From the NCBI RefSeq assembly GCF_006171285.1, contig NZ_CP040889.1:4216001-4280000 (forward strand): 64,000 nt of DNA, given 5' to 3'. Position 1 is the stretch's first letter. Every line of letters begins with the position of its first letter. Positions 8,405-16,705 of this stretch are shown one piece after another. Position numbers and translations under genes: made by a program. The stretch is from Leclercia adecarboxylata (GTDB lineage Bacteria > Pseudomonadota > Gammaproteobacteria > Enterobacterales > Enterobacteriaceae). Under the pieces are notes generated by a model. The model was not told the DNA's origin. It did no database searches and saw nothing but the letters and a program-made list of their open reading frames with translations.

Positions 8405-8434
8405 TAGCCACCTCCGGGTGGCTTTTTTTATGGG
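8405..8434 (+). repeat. 30-bp direct repeat with terminator, copy 1
   Basis: This 30-base block contains the stem GCCACC-TCCG-GGTGGC followed by seven T and then ATGGG. It is repeated exactly at 9699-9728. It ends the lipoprotein gene and leads into gene I. The two copies bracket gene I and the small genes after it. Confidence 0.85.
8406..8429 (+). terminator. Rho-independent terminator after phage lipoprotein gene
   Basis: The inverted repeat GCCACC/GGTGGC with seven T downstream lies 20 bases after the lipoprotein stop. Confidence 0.75.
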
Positions 8435-8441
8435 TGAATAC

Positions 8442-9029
8442 ATGCAAGAAATCATGGCGAGAATTGAGCTTAGCGGTGTATTAGGCAAACAATTTGGTAA
8501 AATTCACGAAAGGTTAGTCACTACAAGTTCAGAAATTATTAAGGCGCTTTGCTGCACAATCGATGGCTTTGAAAAATATCTAAATACTAGTAAACAGCGC
8601 GGTTTGACGTATGCCATATTTCGTGGAAAGAAAAATATTGGTTTAGATGATTTGGGCTTTCCAGTAACAGAAGATGTTTTCCGCATAGTGCCGGTTGTAA
8701 TTGGCAGTAAAAAAGCAGGTCTGCTGCAAACTATCTTAGGCGCTGTCTTGGTAGTTGCTGGATATGCACTGTCTGGTTTTACTGGAGGGGCCAGTATGGC
8801 TTTAGTTGCTCCAGGTGTTGCATTAATGGCTGGTGGTGTGATTCAGATGCTTTCGCCTCAACCTACAGGCCTGGCCAGCAAACAGGATGCCGATAATCGG
8901 GCCTCTTATGCCTTCGGTGGCGTAACGAACACCGCCGCACAGGGTTACCCGGTCCCTTTGCTTTACGGTAAACGCCGAATCGGCGGCGCGATTATTTCTG
9001 CCGGGATTTATGTCGAAGATCAACAGTAA
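8442..9029 (+). CDS. Tail assembly protein I
   Basis: A 195-residue protein of the lambda gpI family, which acts in tail tip assembly. The N-terminal ubiquitin-like region (Leu-Ser-Gly-Val-Leu-Gly-Lys-Gln-Phe-Gly, then Ile-Lys-Ala-Leu-Cys) is followed by two glycine/alanine-rich hydrophobic segments near residues 90-130. A C-terminal part contains Asn-Arg-Ala-Ser-Tyr-Ala-Phe-Gly-Gly-Val-Thr-Asn-Thr and Tyr-Gly-Lys-Arg-Arg. The first two thirds are AT-rich while the end, from about 8870, is GC-rich like gene J, so a recombination join inside the gene is likely. ATG 8442 follows GGTGA; ATG 8454 is an alternative that gives the usual gpI-type start. Confidence 0.85.
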   Translation: MQEIMARIELSGVLGKQFGKIHERLVTTSSEIIKALCCTIDGFEKYLNTSKQRGLTYAIFRGKKNIGLDDLGFPVTEDVFRIVPVVIGSKKAGLLQTILGAVLVVAGYALSGFTGGASMALVAPGVALMAGGVIQMLSPQPTGLASKQDADNRASYAFGGVTNTAAQGYPVPLLYGKRRIGGAIISAGIYVEDQQ

Positions 9030-9066
9030 ATCAATTAACTTATTAGCTGAGAGACAGGAGAAAACT

Positions 9067-9339
9067 ATGACTTTAGAAAGACGAGTTGAAGCGCTGGCAA
9101 CAACCGTTGCACAACAGCAGGCGACTATTGTGCAGATGCAGGTAGTGATCGCAGATATGCAGGGAACGTCAGGAGCCGGTTGGCGCTTACGGGCAAATGG
9201 GGACGTATCTCTGGGTGATGCAGGAGTTTTCGGTGGAACGGTAACAGCGGCCCCGAATGAGGCCGCTAAAACTCATGAAGAAATATTCAATGAAAAGCTC
9301 GATTTAATTATTTCTTTGATGCCACCTCTAAAACTTTAA
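9067..9339 (+). CDS. Hypothetical phage coiled-coil protein
   Basis: A 90-residue protein of unknown function between genes I and J. Residues 5-35 (Glu-Arg-Arg-Val-Glu-Ala-Leu, then runs of Gln, Val and Met) form a predicted coiled coil. The middle, Gly-Trp-Arg-Leu-Arg-Ala-Asn-Gly-Asp-Val, is a short turn-rich motif like those found before J-like proteins. ATG 9067 is chosen because it follows CAGGAG, although the frame is open from 9010. The gene overlaps the 3' end of a minus-strand gene by 32 bases. Confidence 0.55.
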   Translation: MTLERRVEALATTVAQQQATIVQMQVVIADMQGTSGAGWRLRANGDVSLGDAGVFGGTVTAAPNEAAKTHEEIFNEKLDLIISLMPPLKL

Positions 9340-9568
9340 GGATGCGCGTGAACGCATCAATTGTGTGCGGATCATTACGTGCAGCTGATTCTGGGATTTT
9401 TGCTTGCCCTGCCTGATAGTTTTTAGTCAGGGCATCGAGTGCGCCTGGCCGGGCAATGTCCAGTAATTTCACAATGTCCGATAGAATCAGGCCAGTTGCA
9501 ATTTCATGCGTAAGCAGCTTTTGTTTAAGCTCTGCCACTTCTTTTTCCAGTTCTAACATCGAACCCAT
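9308..9568 (-). CDS. Hypothetical phage accessory protein, antisense to tail operon
   Basis: An 86-residue protein and, with the short ORF just upstream of it, the only coding on the minus strand inside the tail operon. The first 20 residues (Leu-Glu-Leu-Glu-Lys-Glu-Val-Ala-Glu-Leu-Lys) are a leucine-zipper-like coiled coil; the rest is charged and helical. AAGGAG lies 6 bases before the ATG, a strong ribosome site that supports real expression. Orientation against the late genes suggests expression in the lysogen. I recognise no family and assign no function. Confidence 0.6.
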   Translation of the reverse strand: MGSMLELEKEVAELKQKLLTHEIATGLILSDIVKLLDIARPGALDALTKNYQAGQAKIPESAARNDPHTIDAFTRILKVLEVASKK

Positions 9569-9652
9569 TTACTTCTCCTTTTTCCAGAGGTAATCAGCCA
9601 TTCCACCTGTTATGAGTTCACCAGTGTCCCACCACTGACGGGCTGAACCCAC
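9569..9652 (-). CDS. Possible 27-residue ORF upstream of antisense gene
   Basis: From GTG 9652 the minus strand reads 27 codons containing Gln-Trp-Trp-Asp-Thr-Gly-Glu-Leu-Ile-Thr-Gly and Ala-Asp-Tyr-Leu-Trp-Lys-Lys. Its TAA is immediately followed by the ATG of the next gene (TAAATG), and the AAGGAG of that gene lies within its last codons, so the two could be coupled. It may be the remnant of a longer gene, since the frame continues six codons upstream before a stop and no obvious ribosome site was found. Confidence 0.3.
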   Translation of the reverse strand: MGSARQWWDTGELITGGMADYLWKKEK

Positions 9653-9698
9653 AACATAACCAGGTATTTAGATTTGTAACATCCTGATATTCGATCAG

Positions 9699-9728
9699 TA
9701 GCCACCTCCGGGTGGCTTTTTTTATGGG
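9699..9728 (+). repeat. 30-bp direct repeat with terminator, copy 2
   Basis: An exact copy of the block at 8405-8434, including the terminator stem and seven T. Here it immediately precedes gene J, so each copy leads into a tail gene. Duplication of this joint probably accompanied insertion of the intervening genes. Confidence 0.85.
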
Positions 9729-9734
9729 CGCAAT

Positions 9735-12700
9735 ATGGCAACAGCAACCGCAATAAAAGGCCGCAAAGGTGGTGGCTCTAAATCCCGCACGCCTACTGAA
9801 CAGCCTGATGACCTTCAGTCTGTAGCGAAGGCCAAAATTCTGATAGCTCTGGGTGAGGGAGAGTTCTCCGGCCAGCTCACCGGTAAAAATATTTATCTGG
9901 ATGGCACCGCACTGGAGAACGCAGACGGATCGCCAAACTTTAGCGGGGTGGTGTGGGAGTTTCGCCCGGGTAACCAGGCTCAGAGTTATATCCAGGGGAT
10001 ACCGGGTACAGAAAACGAAATCACCGTCGGTACCGAAGTATCAAGTGCCACAGCCTGGACGCGCACGTTTACCAATGCCCAGCTCTCGGCTGTTCGTCTT
10101 CGCCTGAAATGGCCCTCGCTGTTCAAACAGGAGAACGACGGCGATCTGGTCGGTAACTCTGTTAACTATGCGATTGACCTGCAGACCGACGGCGGAGCCT
10201 GGCAGACGGTGCTGAATAACAGCGTGACCGGTAAAACCACATCCGGCTATGAGCGCAGCCACCGTATCGATCTGCCTCAGGCGGGCAGCACCTGGACTAT
10301 TCGCCTGCGCAAGCTGACCGCTGATGCAAACAGCGCGAAGATCGGCGACACGATGACACTTCAGAGCTTCACTGAGGTGATCGACGCCAAACTGCGCTAC
10401 CCGAACACCGCGCTGCTTTACATCGAATTCGACTCAAGCCAGTTCAACGGCTCTATCCCGCAGATCTCCTGCGAGCCGCGCGGGCGCGTGATCCGCGTAC
10501 CTGACACCTACAACCCGGAAACCCGCACTTACACCGGCACCTGGACCGGGGCGTTTAAGTGGGCGTGGACTGATAACCCGGCGTGGATTTTTTACGACCT
10601 GGTGGTTTCCGACCGGTTCGGCCTGGGTCACCGGCTCACCGCGGCGAATATCGACAAATGGACGCTGTACCAGGTGGCCCAGTATTGCGATCAGCCGGTA
10701 CCGGACGGGAAGGGCGGCAGCGGTACCGAGCCGCGGTACATCTGCAACGTGTACATTCAGGACCGGAACGACGCCTATACCGTTCTCCGTGACTTTGCGG
10801 CCATATTCCGGGGTATGACTTACTGGGGAGGCGATCAGATTGTTGCCCTGGCGGATATGCCCCGGGATGTGGATTACAGCTATACCCGCGCCAACGTCAT
10901 TGATGGCCGCTTTACCTACGCCAGCAGTACCACGAAAACGCGTTATACCACGGCGCTGGTGTCCTGGTCCGATCCCGCTAACGCCTACGCTGACGCGATG
11001 GAACCGGTATTCGAGCAGGCGCTGGTGGCGCGCTATGGGTTTAACCAGCTGGAAATGACGGCCATCGGCTGCACCCGGCAGTCAGAGGCGAACCGCAAAG
11101 GCCGCTGGGGCATTCTCACCAACAACAAGGATCGCGTCGTTTCGTTTGACGTTGGTCTGGATGGCAACATACCTCAACCCGGGTACATCATCGCCGTCGC
11201 TGATGAGATGCTGTCCGGTAAGGTCACCGGCGGGCGTATCAGCACGGTGAATGGCCGGGTGATCACCCTTGACCGCGCGCCGGATGCTAAGGCAGGTCAC
11301 CGCCTTATTCTCAACCTTCCGTCAGGCGCATCTCAGGCTCGTACAATCCAGGCAGTGAACGGAAAAGCAGTAACGGTCAGCACCGCCTACAGCGAAACGC
11401 CGCAGGCGGAAAGTGTCTGGGTGGCGGAATCCGATGAGCTGTATGCCCAACAGTACCGGGTGATTAGCATCAGCGACAATAACGACGGAACGTTTACTGT
11501 TACCGGCGCGGCTCACGATCCGGATAAGTATGCCCGCATCGATACTGGCGCCATCATTGACCAGCGTCCGGTAAGCGTGATCCCTCCCGGTAATCAGTTC
11601 GCGCCAGGAAATATAATTATCAGCTCCTACTCGATGGTGAATCAGGGCATCAGCATCGAAACCATGCGCGCCAGTTGGGACCCGGCTCCGAACGCGATCG
11701 CCTACGAGGCTCAGTGGCGTCGCAATGACGGGAACTGGGTAAACGTACCGCGCAGCTCTACCACCTCGTTTGAAGTTCCGGCGATTTATGCCGGGCGTTA
11801 TCTGGTGCGCGTCCGCGCCATTAATGCTGCTGAAATTTCTTCGAAGTGGGCCACTTCGCTTGAAGTAACGTTAAAAGGGAAGGTTGGCGCCCCGCCGGTA
11901 CCTGTCAACTTCAGGACGACACCCTTACTTTGGGGTGTGCAACTGGACTGGGATTTTCCTGCAAATACAGCGGATACCCTGCAGACCGAGATTCAGTATT
12001 CCACGGATGCTGCCGGCACGAATGCGATGTTGCTTACGGACGTGCCTTATCCGCAGCACATGTATCAGCAGCTGGGCCTGAAAGCCGGGGTGGGATTCTG
12101 GTACCGCGCGCGCCTTATCGACCGTACCGGTAACCAGTCGGCCTGGACTGACTTCATCCAGGGCAGCAGCAGCTCGGTTGCAGCTGATTACCTGGTGGAT
12201 ATCGACAACCAGATCAAACAGACCGACGCCTACAAAAACGTCGTAAAAGAAATAACTGACCTGGGTGATGACCTTCAGTCAGCGCGCGACGACATCACCG
12301 CAGTCACGACAGAGTCGGCTGCCACAAAATCGGGTCTGGCGCAGGAGGTCACGGACCGTAAGAAAGCCATTGCCGACGAGGCAGCGGCGCGCGGTCAGGC
12401 GCTGCTGACAGAGAAGAACGAGCGCGTCGCGGATATCAGTAACGTTAACCAGACAATTCAGACCACCTCCGACTCGCTGGCGCAACAGATCGCGCAGATT
12501 TCGGCGGGCACCGGCTCCCAGTTCGACCCGGCCAAAATCTGGTATTTCGATTCTTCAGTAGAGGGCTGGACCGGGAACGGGGCGCCGACAATCGTTGACG
12601 GGTGGATCCGCCCGGCGAACCATGCCACCGATCCGTGGGTGGCGTCGCCAGGCTCACTGGCCATCAACTCCTCTTCCTATCGCTTCATTAAGCTGCGTAT

Positions 12701-14645
12701 CAGGAAATTCGGTGCGCCGGGCTGGGCGGGCCAGCTGCGGTGGCGTGGCACTGGTGGCTTCAGTGACACCAATGTGTTCACCGTCGCCGAGCCTGCCTAT
12801 GACGCAAATGGTATCGCCACGGTGGAGTTTGACAACATCCCCTGGCTGACCGAAACCACGATGAATCAGTTCAGACTGGATCTGTCCACTAAACAGGATG
12901 CGACGAACTATTATCTGATTGACTGGGTAGCGGTCGGGCGGCCAACGCCGGGGGCCGGGATGGCGGCGCTGCAGCAGGAAACGGCGGCGCGCGTTGCTGG
13001 CGACCAGGCGGAAGCCACAGCGCGCGAGACGCTGGCGACGCAGATCCGGGGAGGTTACACCGGGGATGACCCGTCGAAGCTAGTCTCGGGCCTGCTCTAC
13101 ACCGAACGCCAGGCGCGCATCACCGCTCAGGAAGCAGAGGTGACGGAGCGGAAGAAGCTGGAATCGACCGTAAACGATAACCGCGCAGCCGTTACTCAGG
13201 AGCTGGCGACGCTGACGACTGAGCAGGAGGCTCAGGCCACCACGCTTTCGGGACTGCAGGTTACCGTCGGCAAAAACACCGCAGATATCACTACGGTTAC
13301 CAAAACCGTAGCTGATAACAACAAGGCGCAGACCACCGCGCTGGCTGCGGTGAAAGCCACGACTGACCAGAACACAGCGGATATCAGCACGGAAACCACG
13401 GCCCGTACGGATGGAGACAGCGCGCTGGGCCGCCGTATCGACAGTCTGAAGGTTGACGTGGACGGCAACACGGCCAGCAGGGATGCCGGTATTGTTGGCA
13501 ACGTCACCAATGCGCTCGCCAACTTCATGGCTTTCTCTGATCAGCGCGTCACGTTTGCCGTTGGCGAAACGAAAACGATGGCCGAGATCACCGAGGCCCG
13601 GAAGACTGCCGCGGATGCAACCAGCGCTGTGGCCGAACAGGTCACGACGCTTAAGGCCACGGTTGAGCAAAACGGCCAGACCAACGCCGCAGCCATCACG
13701 CGCATTGATAAAGCCGTTACGGATCTGGAGAGCGCCACGGCGACCAGTATCCAGCAGGTGACTGCGTCGATTGGGCAAACCAACGCTAACGTCCAGACGA
13801 CCAGTCAGGCTGTTGCTGACATCAACGGTAAGCTGAACGCGCAATGGGGCGTTAAAGTCCAGGTGGAAGCGAACGGTGTTAAACGCATCGCGGGTATCCA
13901 GCTGGGCATTGACGGCGCAGGGGCCTCAAACTTCCTGATTTCTGCCGATACGTTTGCGGTTTATAACCCGACGACGAACGGGCAGGAGCTGGTTTTTGCT
14001 TCGACCGGCGGCCAGATGTTCATGCGTTCGGTATTCATCCAGGACGGTTCTATCGACAACGGCAAGATCGGCAATTACATCCAGTCCAGTAACTGGGACG
14101 GGACCGGTAATGTCGGCTGGCATATCAATAAATCCGGGTATGCCACGTTTAACGGCGTGACCGTGCGCGGAACTGTCTATGCCACTAACGGGAGTTTTAA
14201 AGGAAGCATTGAGGCGACAAGTGGGAGCTTCAGGGGCACAGTTGAGGCGACGTCTTTTATTGGTGACGTGGCGAACGTGGGCATTGCGCCGGACGCTGCT
14301 GTTTCAGGTGCTGGCGCAGCATCAAGCTCGATAACCTTTACTGATTCTTCCTCTTCTCCGCTGGATAAATCAGCCCTTCTCGAGGCGATGGTTTTTGTAT
14401 CATCCACCTCTGGCACCACGACGGTCGCCATCACCCTGAACATCAACGGTAATGTCCGTGACATGGGTTCTATCAGCGTGCCGTCAGGGACTGGAGGCCT
14501 ATGGATAGCAGTGCGTCACGCTGTACGGAATCTTACTGCCAACGTGATTACAGGGACCATTACGGTTACTGGCACCGGCACGGCAAGTAAGCGCATTGCC
14601 GCTCCAACACTGACCATAACCCGGGGCACCGGATCCTTCTCCTGA
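9735..14645 (+). CDS. Host specificity / central tail fibre protein J
   Basis: The largest gene of the window (1636 residues) encodes the gpJ-family tail tip protein that contacts the outer membrane receptor. The N-terminal ~600 residues are the conserved tip-attachment part (Ile-Leu-Ile-Ala-Leu-Gly-Glu-Gly-Glu near residue 37, Phe-Arg-Gly-Met-Thr-Tyr-Trp near 360). Fibronectin type III-like domains follow at about 640-830, then long helical, Thr/Ala-rich coiled coil. A variable C-terminal region with Gly-Ser-Phe-Lys-Gly-Ser-Ile-Glu-Ala-Thr repeats around residues 1480-1510 ends the protein. The C-terminal ~150 residues should determine receptor choice. It is GC-rich compared with the fibre genes that follow. 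Confidence 0.94.
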   Translation: MATATAIKGRKGGGSKSRTPTEQPDDLQSVAKAKILIALGEGEFSGQLTGKNIYLDGTALENADGSPNFSGVVWEFRPGNQAQSYIQGIPGTENEITVGTEVSSATAWTRTFTNAQLSAVRLRLKWPSLFKQENDGDLVGNSVNYAIDLQTDGGAWQTVLNNSVTGKTTSGYERSHRIDLPQAGSTWTIRLRKLTADANSAKIGDTMTLQSFTEVIDAKLRYPNTALLYIEFDSSQFNGSIPQISCEPRGRVIRVPDTYNPETRTYTGTWTGAFKWAWTDNPAWIFYDLVVSDRFGLGHRLTAANIDKWTLYQVAQYCDQPVPDGKGGSGTEPRYICNVYIQDRNDAYTVLRDFAAIFRGMTYWGGDQIVALADMPRDVDYSYTRANVIDGRFTYASSTTKTRYTTALVSWSDPANAYADAMEPVFEQALVARYGFNQLEMTAIGCTRQSEANRKGRWGILTNNKDRVVSFDVGLDGNIPQPGYIIAVADEMLSGKVTGGRISTVNGRVITLDRAPDAKAGHRLILNLPSGASQARTIQAVNGKAVTVSTAYSETPQAESVWVAESDELYAQQYRVISISDNNDGTFTVTGAAHDPDKYARIDTGAIIDQRPVSVIPPGNQFAPGNIIISSYSMVNQGISIETMRASWDPAPNAIAYEAQWRRNDGNWVNVPRSSTTSFEVPAIYAGRYLVRVRAINAAEISSKWATSLEVTLKGKVGAPPVPVNFRTTPLLWGVQLDWDFPANTADTLQTEIQYSTDAAGTNAMLLTDVPYPQHMYQQLGLKAGVGFWYRARLIDRTGNQSAWTDFIQGSSSSVAADYLVDIDNQIKQTDAYKNVVKEITDLGDDLQSARDDITAVTTESAATKSGLAQEVTDRKKAIADEAAARGQALLTEKNERVADISNVNQTIQTTSDSLAQQIAQISAGTGSQFDPAKIWYFDSSVEGWTGNGAPTIVDGWIRPANHATDPWVASPGSLAINSSSYRFIKLRIRKFGAPGWAGQLRWRGTGGFSDTNVFTVAEPAYDANGIATVEFDNIPWLTETTMNQFRLDLSTKQDATNYYLIDWVAVGRPTPGAGMAALQQETAARVAGDQAEATARETLATQIRGGYTGDDPSKLVSGLLYTERQARITAQEAEVTERKKLESTVNDNRAAVTQELATLTTEQEAQATTLSGLQVTVGKNTADITTVTKTVADNNKAQTTALAAVKATTDQNTADISTETTARTDGDSALGRRIDSLKVDVDGNTASRDAGIVGNVTNALANFMAFSDQRVTFAVGETKTMAEITEARKTAADATSAVAEQVTTLKATVEQNGQTNAAAITRIDKAVTDLESATATSIQQVTASIGQTNANVQTTSQAVADINGKLNAQWGVKVQVEANGVKRIAGIQLGIDGAGASNFLISADTFAVYNPTTNGQELVFASTGGQMFMRSVFIQDGSIDNGKIGNYIQSSNWDGTGNVGWHINKSGYATFNGVTVRGTVYATNGSFKGSIEATSGSFRGTVEATSFIGDVANVGIAPDAAVSGAGAASSSITFTDSSSSPLDKSALLEAMVFVSSTSGTTTVAITLNINGNVRDMGSISVPSGTGGLWIAVRHAVRNLTANVITGTITVTGTGTASKRIAAPTLTITRGTGSFS

Positions 14646-14665
14646 CCCTCATAACCTCAGACCAT

Positions 14666-14693
14666 CAAACCCGGCTCCGGCCGGGTTTTTCAT
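14666..14693 (+). terminator. Rho-independent terminator after gene J
   Basis: The stem AACCCGGC-TCCG-GCCGGGTT followed by five T lies 20 bases after the J stop codon and just before the side tail fibre gene. Confidence 0.8.
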
Positions 14694-14709
14694 TTTAAGG
14701 ACATCACGA

Positions 14710-16392
14710 ATGGCAACGATTGATGACGATTTAGCTAAATCCGTCACGGAAGGTTTTCGCCAGGCGCAAATTGATATCGTCAACCAGGACCTGATTTTAT
14801 CGGGCACCGGTGACGTCACCGTAACCCTTGCAGACGGTTCGAAAAAAACGGGGCCGAGCTGGTCGAAGCTGATCACCGCAGCTAACGCGGCAGGAACCAG
14901 CGCCGCCGCAGCCAAAACCAGCGAAACAAACGCTCTTGCTTCAAAAAACGCAGCAGCACAAAGCGCCACGAACGCGGCAACGTCTGAGGGTAGCGCACTC
15001 GCATCGAAGAATGCCGCCAAGACCTCAGAAACCAACGCGAAAACGTCTGAGACTAATTCCAAAACCTCAGAAACCAACGCCAAAACCAGCGAAACAAACG
15101 CCGCAGCATCACTTGCCGCCGCGCAGCAACTGACGTCAGTTCCTTATGAGGAGGCGCCATATCCTGACGTCTGGGCACCGCTCTCTGATGATCTGCGCCT
15201 GCTGGCGGGGTCTGCTCCTTATGACACGCTGACTATTTCAGGAAAAGTTCTTGAGCTTCCGTCAAAGTCGATGACATTTACCCGGTCAACGACCGCAACG
15301 TATTTCGATAAGTCTGGTGTTCTCAAAACGGCAGCGATTGACGAGCCTCGGTTTGAGAAAGAGGGGCTGCTGGTTGAAGGGCAGAGCACTAATCAAGTAC
15401 TTAACAGTGAAGACCCGACTAAGTGGGCAATGACCGGTGGCATGACAACCTCAGTTATTACAGATGGAACCGCACAGGCTATCACTTTACGAGCATCACC
15501 AACTGTTTTAGCTCCCGAGCAGTCTTTAGCTAGCTCCGCCAGCCTCGCGCTGGCTGTGGGAGATACGCTAACACTTTCTTGCAGGTTTAAAGGAACAGAC
15601 GCGCGTTTTCGCTTTAGATTTTTATTAGAAGGCGCGGTTTTTGGTGATGTTTCTTTCGATTGTATTTCTGGTGAAATAGCCTCACAACCAACGGCAGGAA
15701 TAACAGCTACAACTACATTGGCGGGAGGTGATGGATATACGTATGCTACTGCCACGTTAACGGTAACGACTGCTGGCAATTACATTGGACAGTTCCGAAG
15801 TTATTATAAGGCGGGAGCCCTAGGCAATAACATACCATTAGGTACTACTTTTTATTTACAAACAGTACAGGCTGAAAAAAATGCGGTGGCAACCAGTTAT
15901 ATTCCAACAGGAGCAGCGGCAGTTACGAGAGCGGCAGATAGTGTAACTCTGCAAGCATCGGGAAATTGCGGGCTCAGGCTAACAAGCGATTTAATTCAAC
16001 GTAGTGTTTCTTTCGAATTGACTGTTAATAGCTGCGGCCTAACAAGTGGCATTCTGGATGTACTCGAAACGTATGGAGCAGCTTATGACAAGATTTTGCG
16101 ACTTTCGATTGCAGGAAGTTATGCGCTGGCAACTCACCGCTCAGGCACACTCACTGCCATTTCTGGAACCTATCCTTTTTATCGTAAAACCGTAGCGCAT
16201 ACATTGGACGGTAACGCAGTAGCTATTTATTTTGACGGTAAAAGTGCCCGCCGCGATGCGGCACCATACTCACCTACAGCTGCCGCTCAATACCTAAAAA
16301 TTTCGTCCAATTCTGCGGTTGTTTACCACATACGTAACCTGCGTATCTGGCATCGCGTCTTAACTCCAAATCAAATTAATGGACTCCGCTGA
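14710..16392 (+). CDS. Side tail fibre protein with LamG-like C-terminus
   Basis: A 560-residue fibre protein. The first ~45 residues are a conserved attachment segment. Residues about 55-140 are Ala/Thr/Ser repeats including four consecutive seven-residue units of the Ala-Lys-Thr-Ser-Glu-Thr-Asn type, as in lambda Stf. The remainder reads as concanavalin/LamG-like beta-sandwich domains (Tyr-Phe-Asp-Lys-Ser-Gly, Gly-Gln-Ser-Thr-Asn, then a C-terminal Ile-Arg-Asn-Leu-Arg-Ile-Trp-His-Arg), suggesting polysaccharide binding. GC falls sharply after about 15.4 kb, so the C-terminal half was probably acquired separately. The stop overlaps the next start (TGATG). Confidence 0.85.
   Translation: MATIDDDLAKSVTEGFRQAQIDIVNQDLILSGTGDVTVTLADGSKKTGPSWSKLITAANAAGTSAAAAKTSETNALASKNAAAQSATNAATSEGSALASKNAAKTSETNAKTSETNSKTSETNAKTSETNAAASLAAAQQLTSVPYEEAPYPDVWAPLSDDLRLLAGSAPYDTLTISGKVLELPSKSMTFTRSTTATYFDKSGVLKTAAIDEPRFEKEGLLVEGQSTNQVLNSEDPTKWAMTGGMTTSVITDGTAQAITLRASPTVLAPEQSLASSASLALAVGDTLTLSCRFKGTDARFRFRFLLEGAVFGDVSFDCISGEIASQPTAGITATTTLAGGDGYTYATATLTVTTAGNYIGQFRSYYKAGALGNNIPLGTTFYLQTVQAEKNAVATSYIPTGAAAVTRAADSVTLQASGNCGLRLTSDLIQRSVSFELTVNSCGLTSGILDVLETYGAAYDKILRLSIAGSYALATHRSGTLTAISGTYPFYRKTVAHTLDGNAVAIYFDGKSARRDAAPYSPTAAAQYLKISSNSAVVYHIRNLRIWHRVLTPNQINGLR
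15016..15099 (+). repeat. Four 21-bp coding repeats in fibre gene
   Basis: Four tandem units encode Ala/Ser-Lys-Thr-Ser-Glu-Thr-Asn. The units differ at synonymous sites (for example ACCTCA, ACGTCT, ACCAGC for Thr-Ser), so the repeat is old at DNA level. It can still change copy number and so the length of the fibre shaft. Confidence 0.8.
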
Positions 16393-16694
16393 TGAGAGAT
16401 TTATATCTGCGCTTTAATGACGCCGACGAAATGCGCACGCAATTAATCGCGGCGGGGTTTGTGGATGATGAGGGGCAGGGTGGTTTACATCACCCCGATA
16501 TCAGCCTGGATATCGTAGGTGTTATCAATGTTCCTGCTGAAGTTATCAATCCCGGTGAAGAAAACGAAGTTATCAATTACACCACCGAACCCGGCTATCA
16601 CGTCAATTTGCGGGTCATGAATGACTCGCTCGATTTATCCGGGCTGAACAACTTTGTGGTTAACCCGAAAACACCGGCTCGCGTGTGGGCATAA
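16392..16694 (+). CDS. Small phage protein between fibre genes
   Basis: A 100-residue acidic protein beginning Met-Arg-Asp-Leu-Tyr-Leu-Arg-Phe. It has no signal peptide or membrane segment and ends Asn-Pro-Lys-Thr-Pro-Ala-Arg-Val-Trp-Ala. Proteins of this kind commonly sit next to tail fibre genes in lambdoid prophages, and a structural or fibre-assembly role is plausible but not shown. It overlaps the upstream fibre gene by one base and is 11 bases before the next, so all three are probably one unit. Confidence 0.7.
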   Translation: MRDLYLRFNDADEMRTQLIAAGFVDDEGQGGLHHPDISLDIVGVINVPAEVINPGEENEVINYTTEPGYHVNLRVMNDSLDLSGLNNFVVNPKTPARVWA

Positions 16695-16705
16695 GGAGAT
16701 AATAA

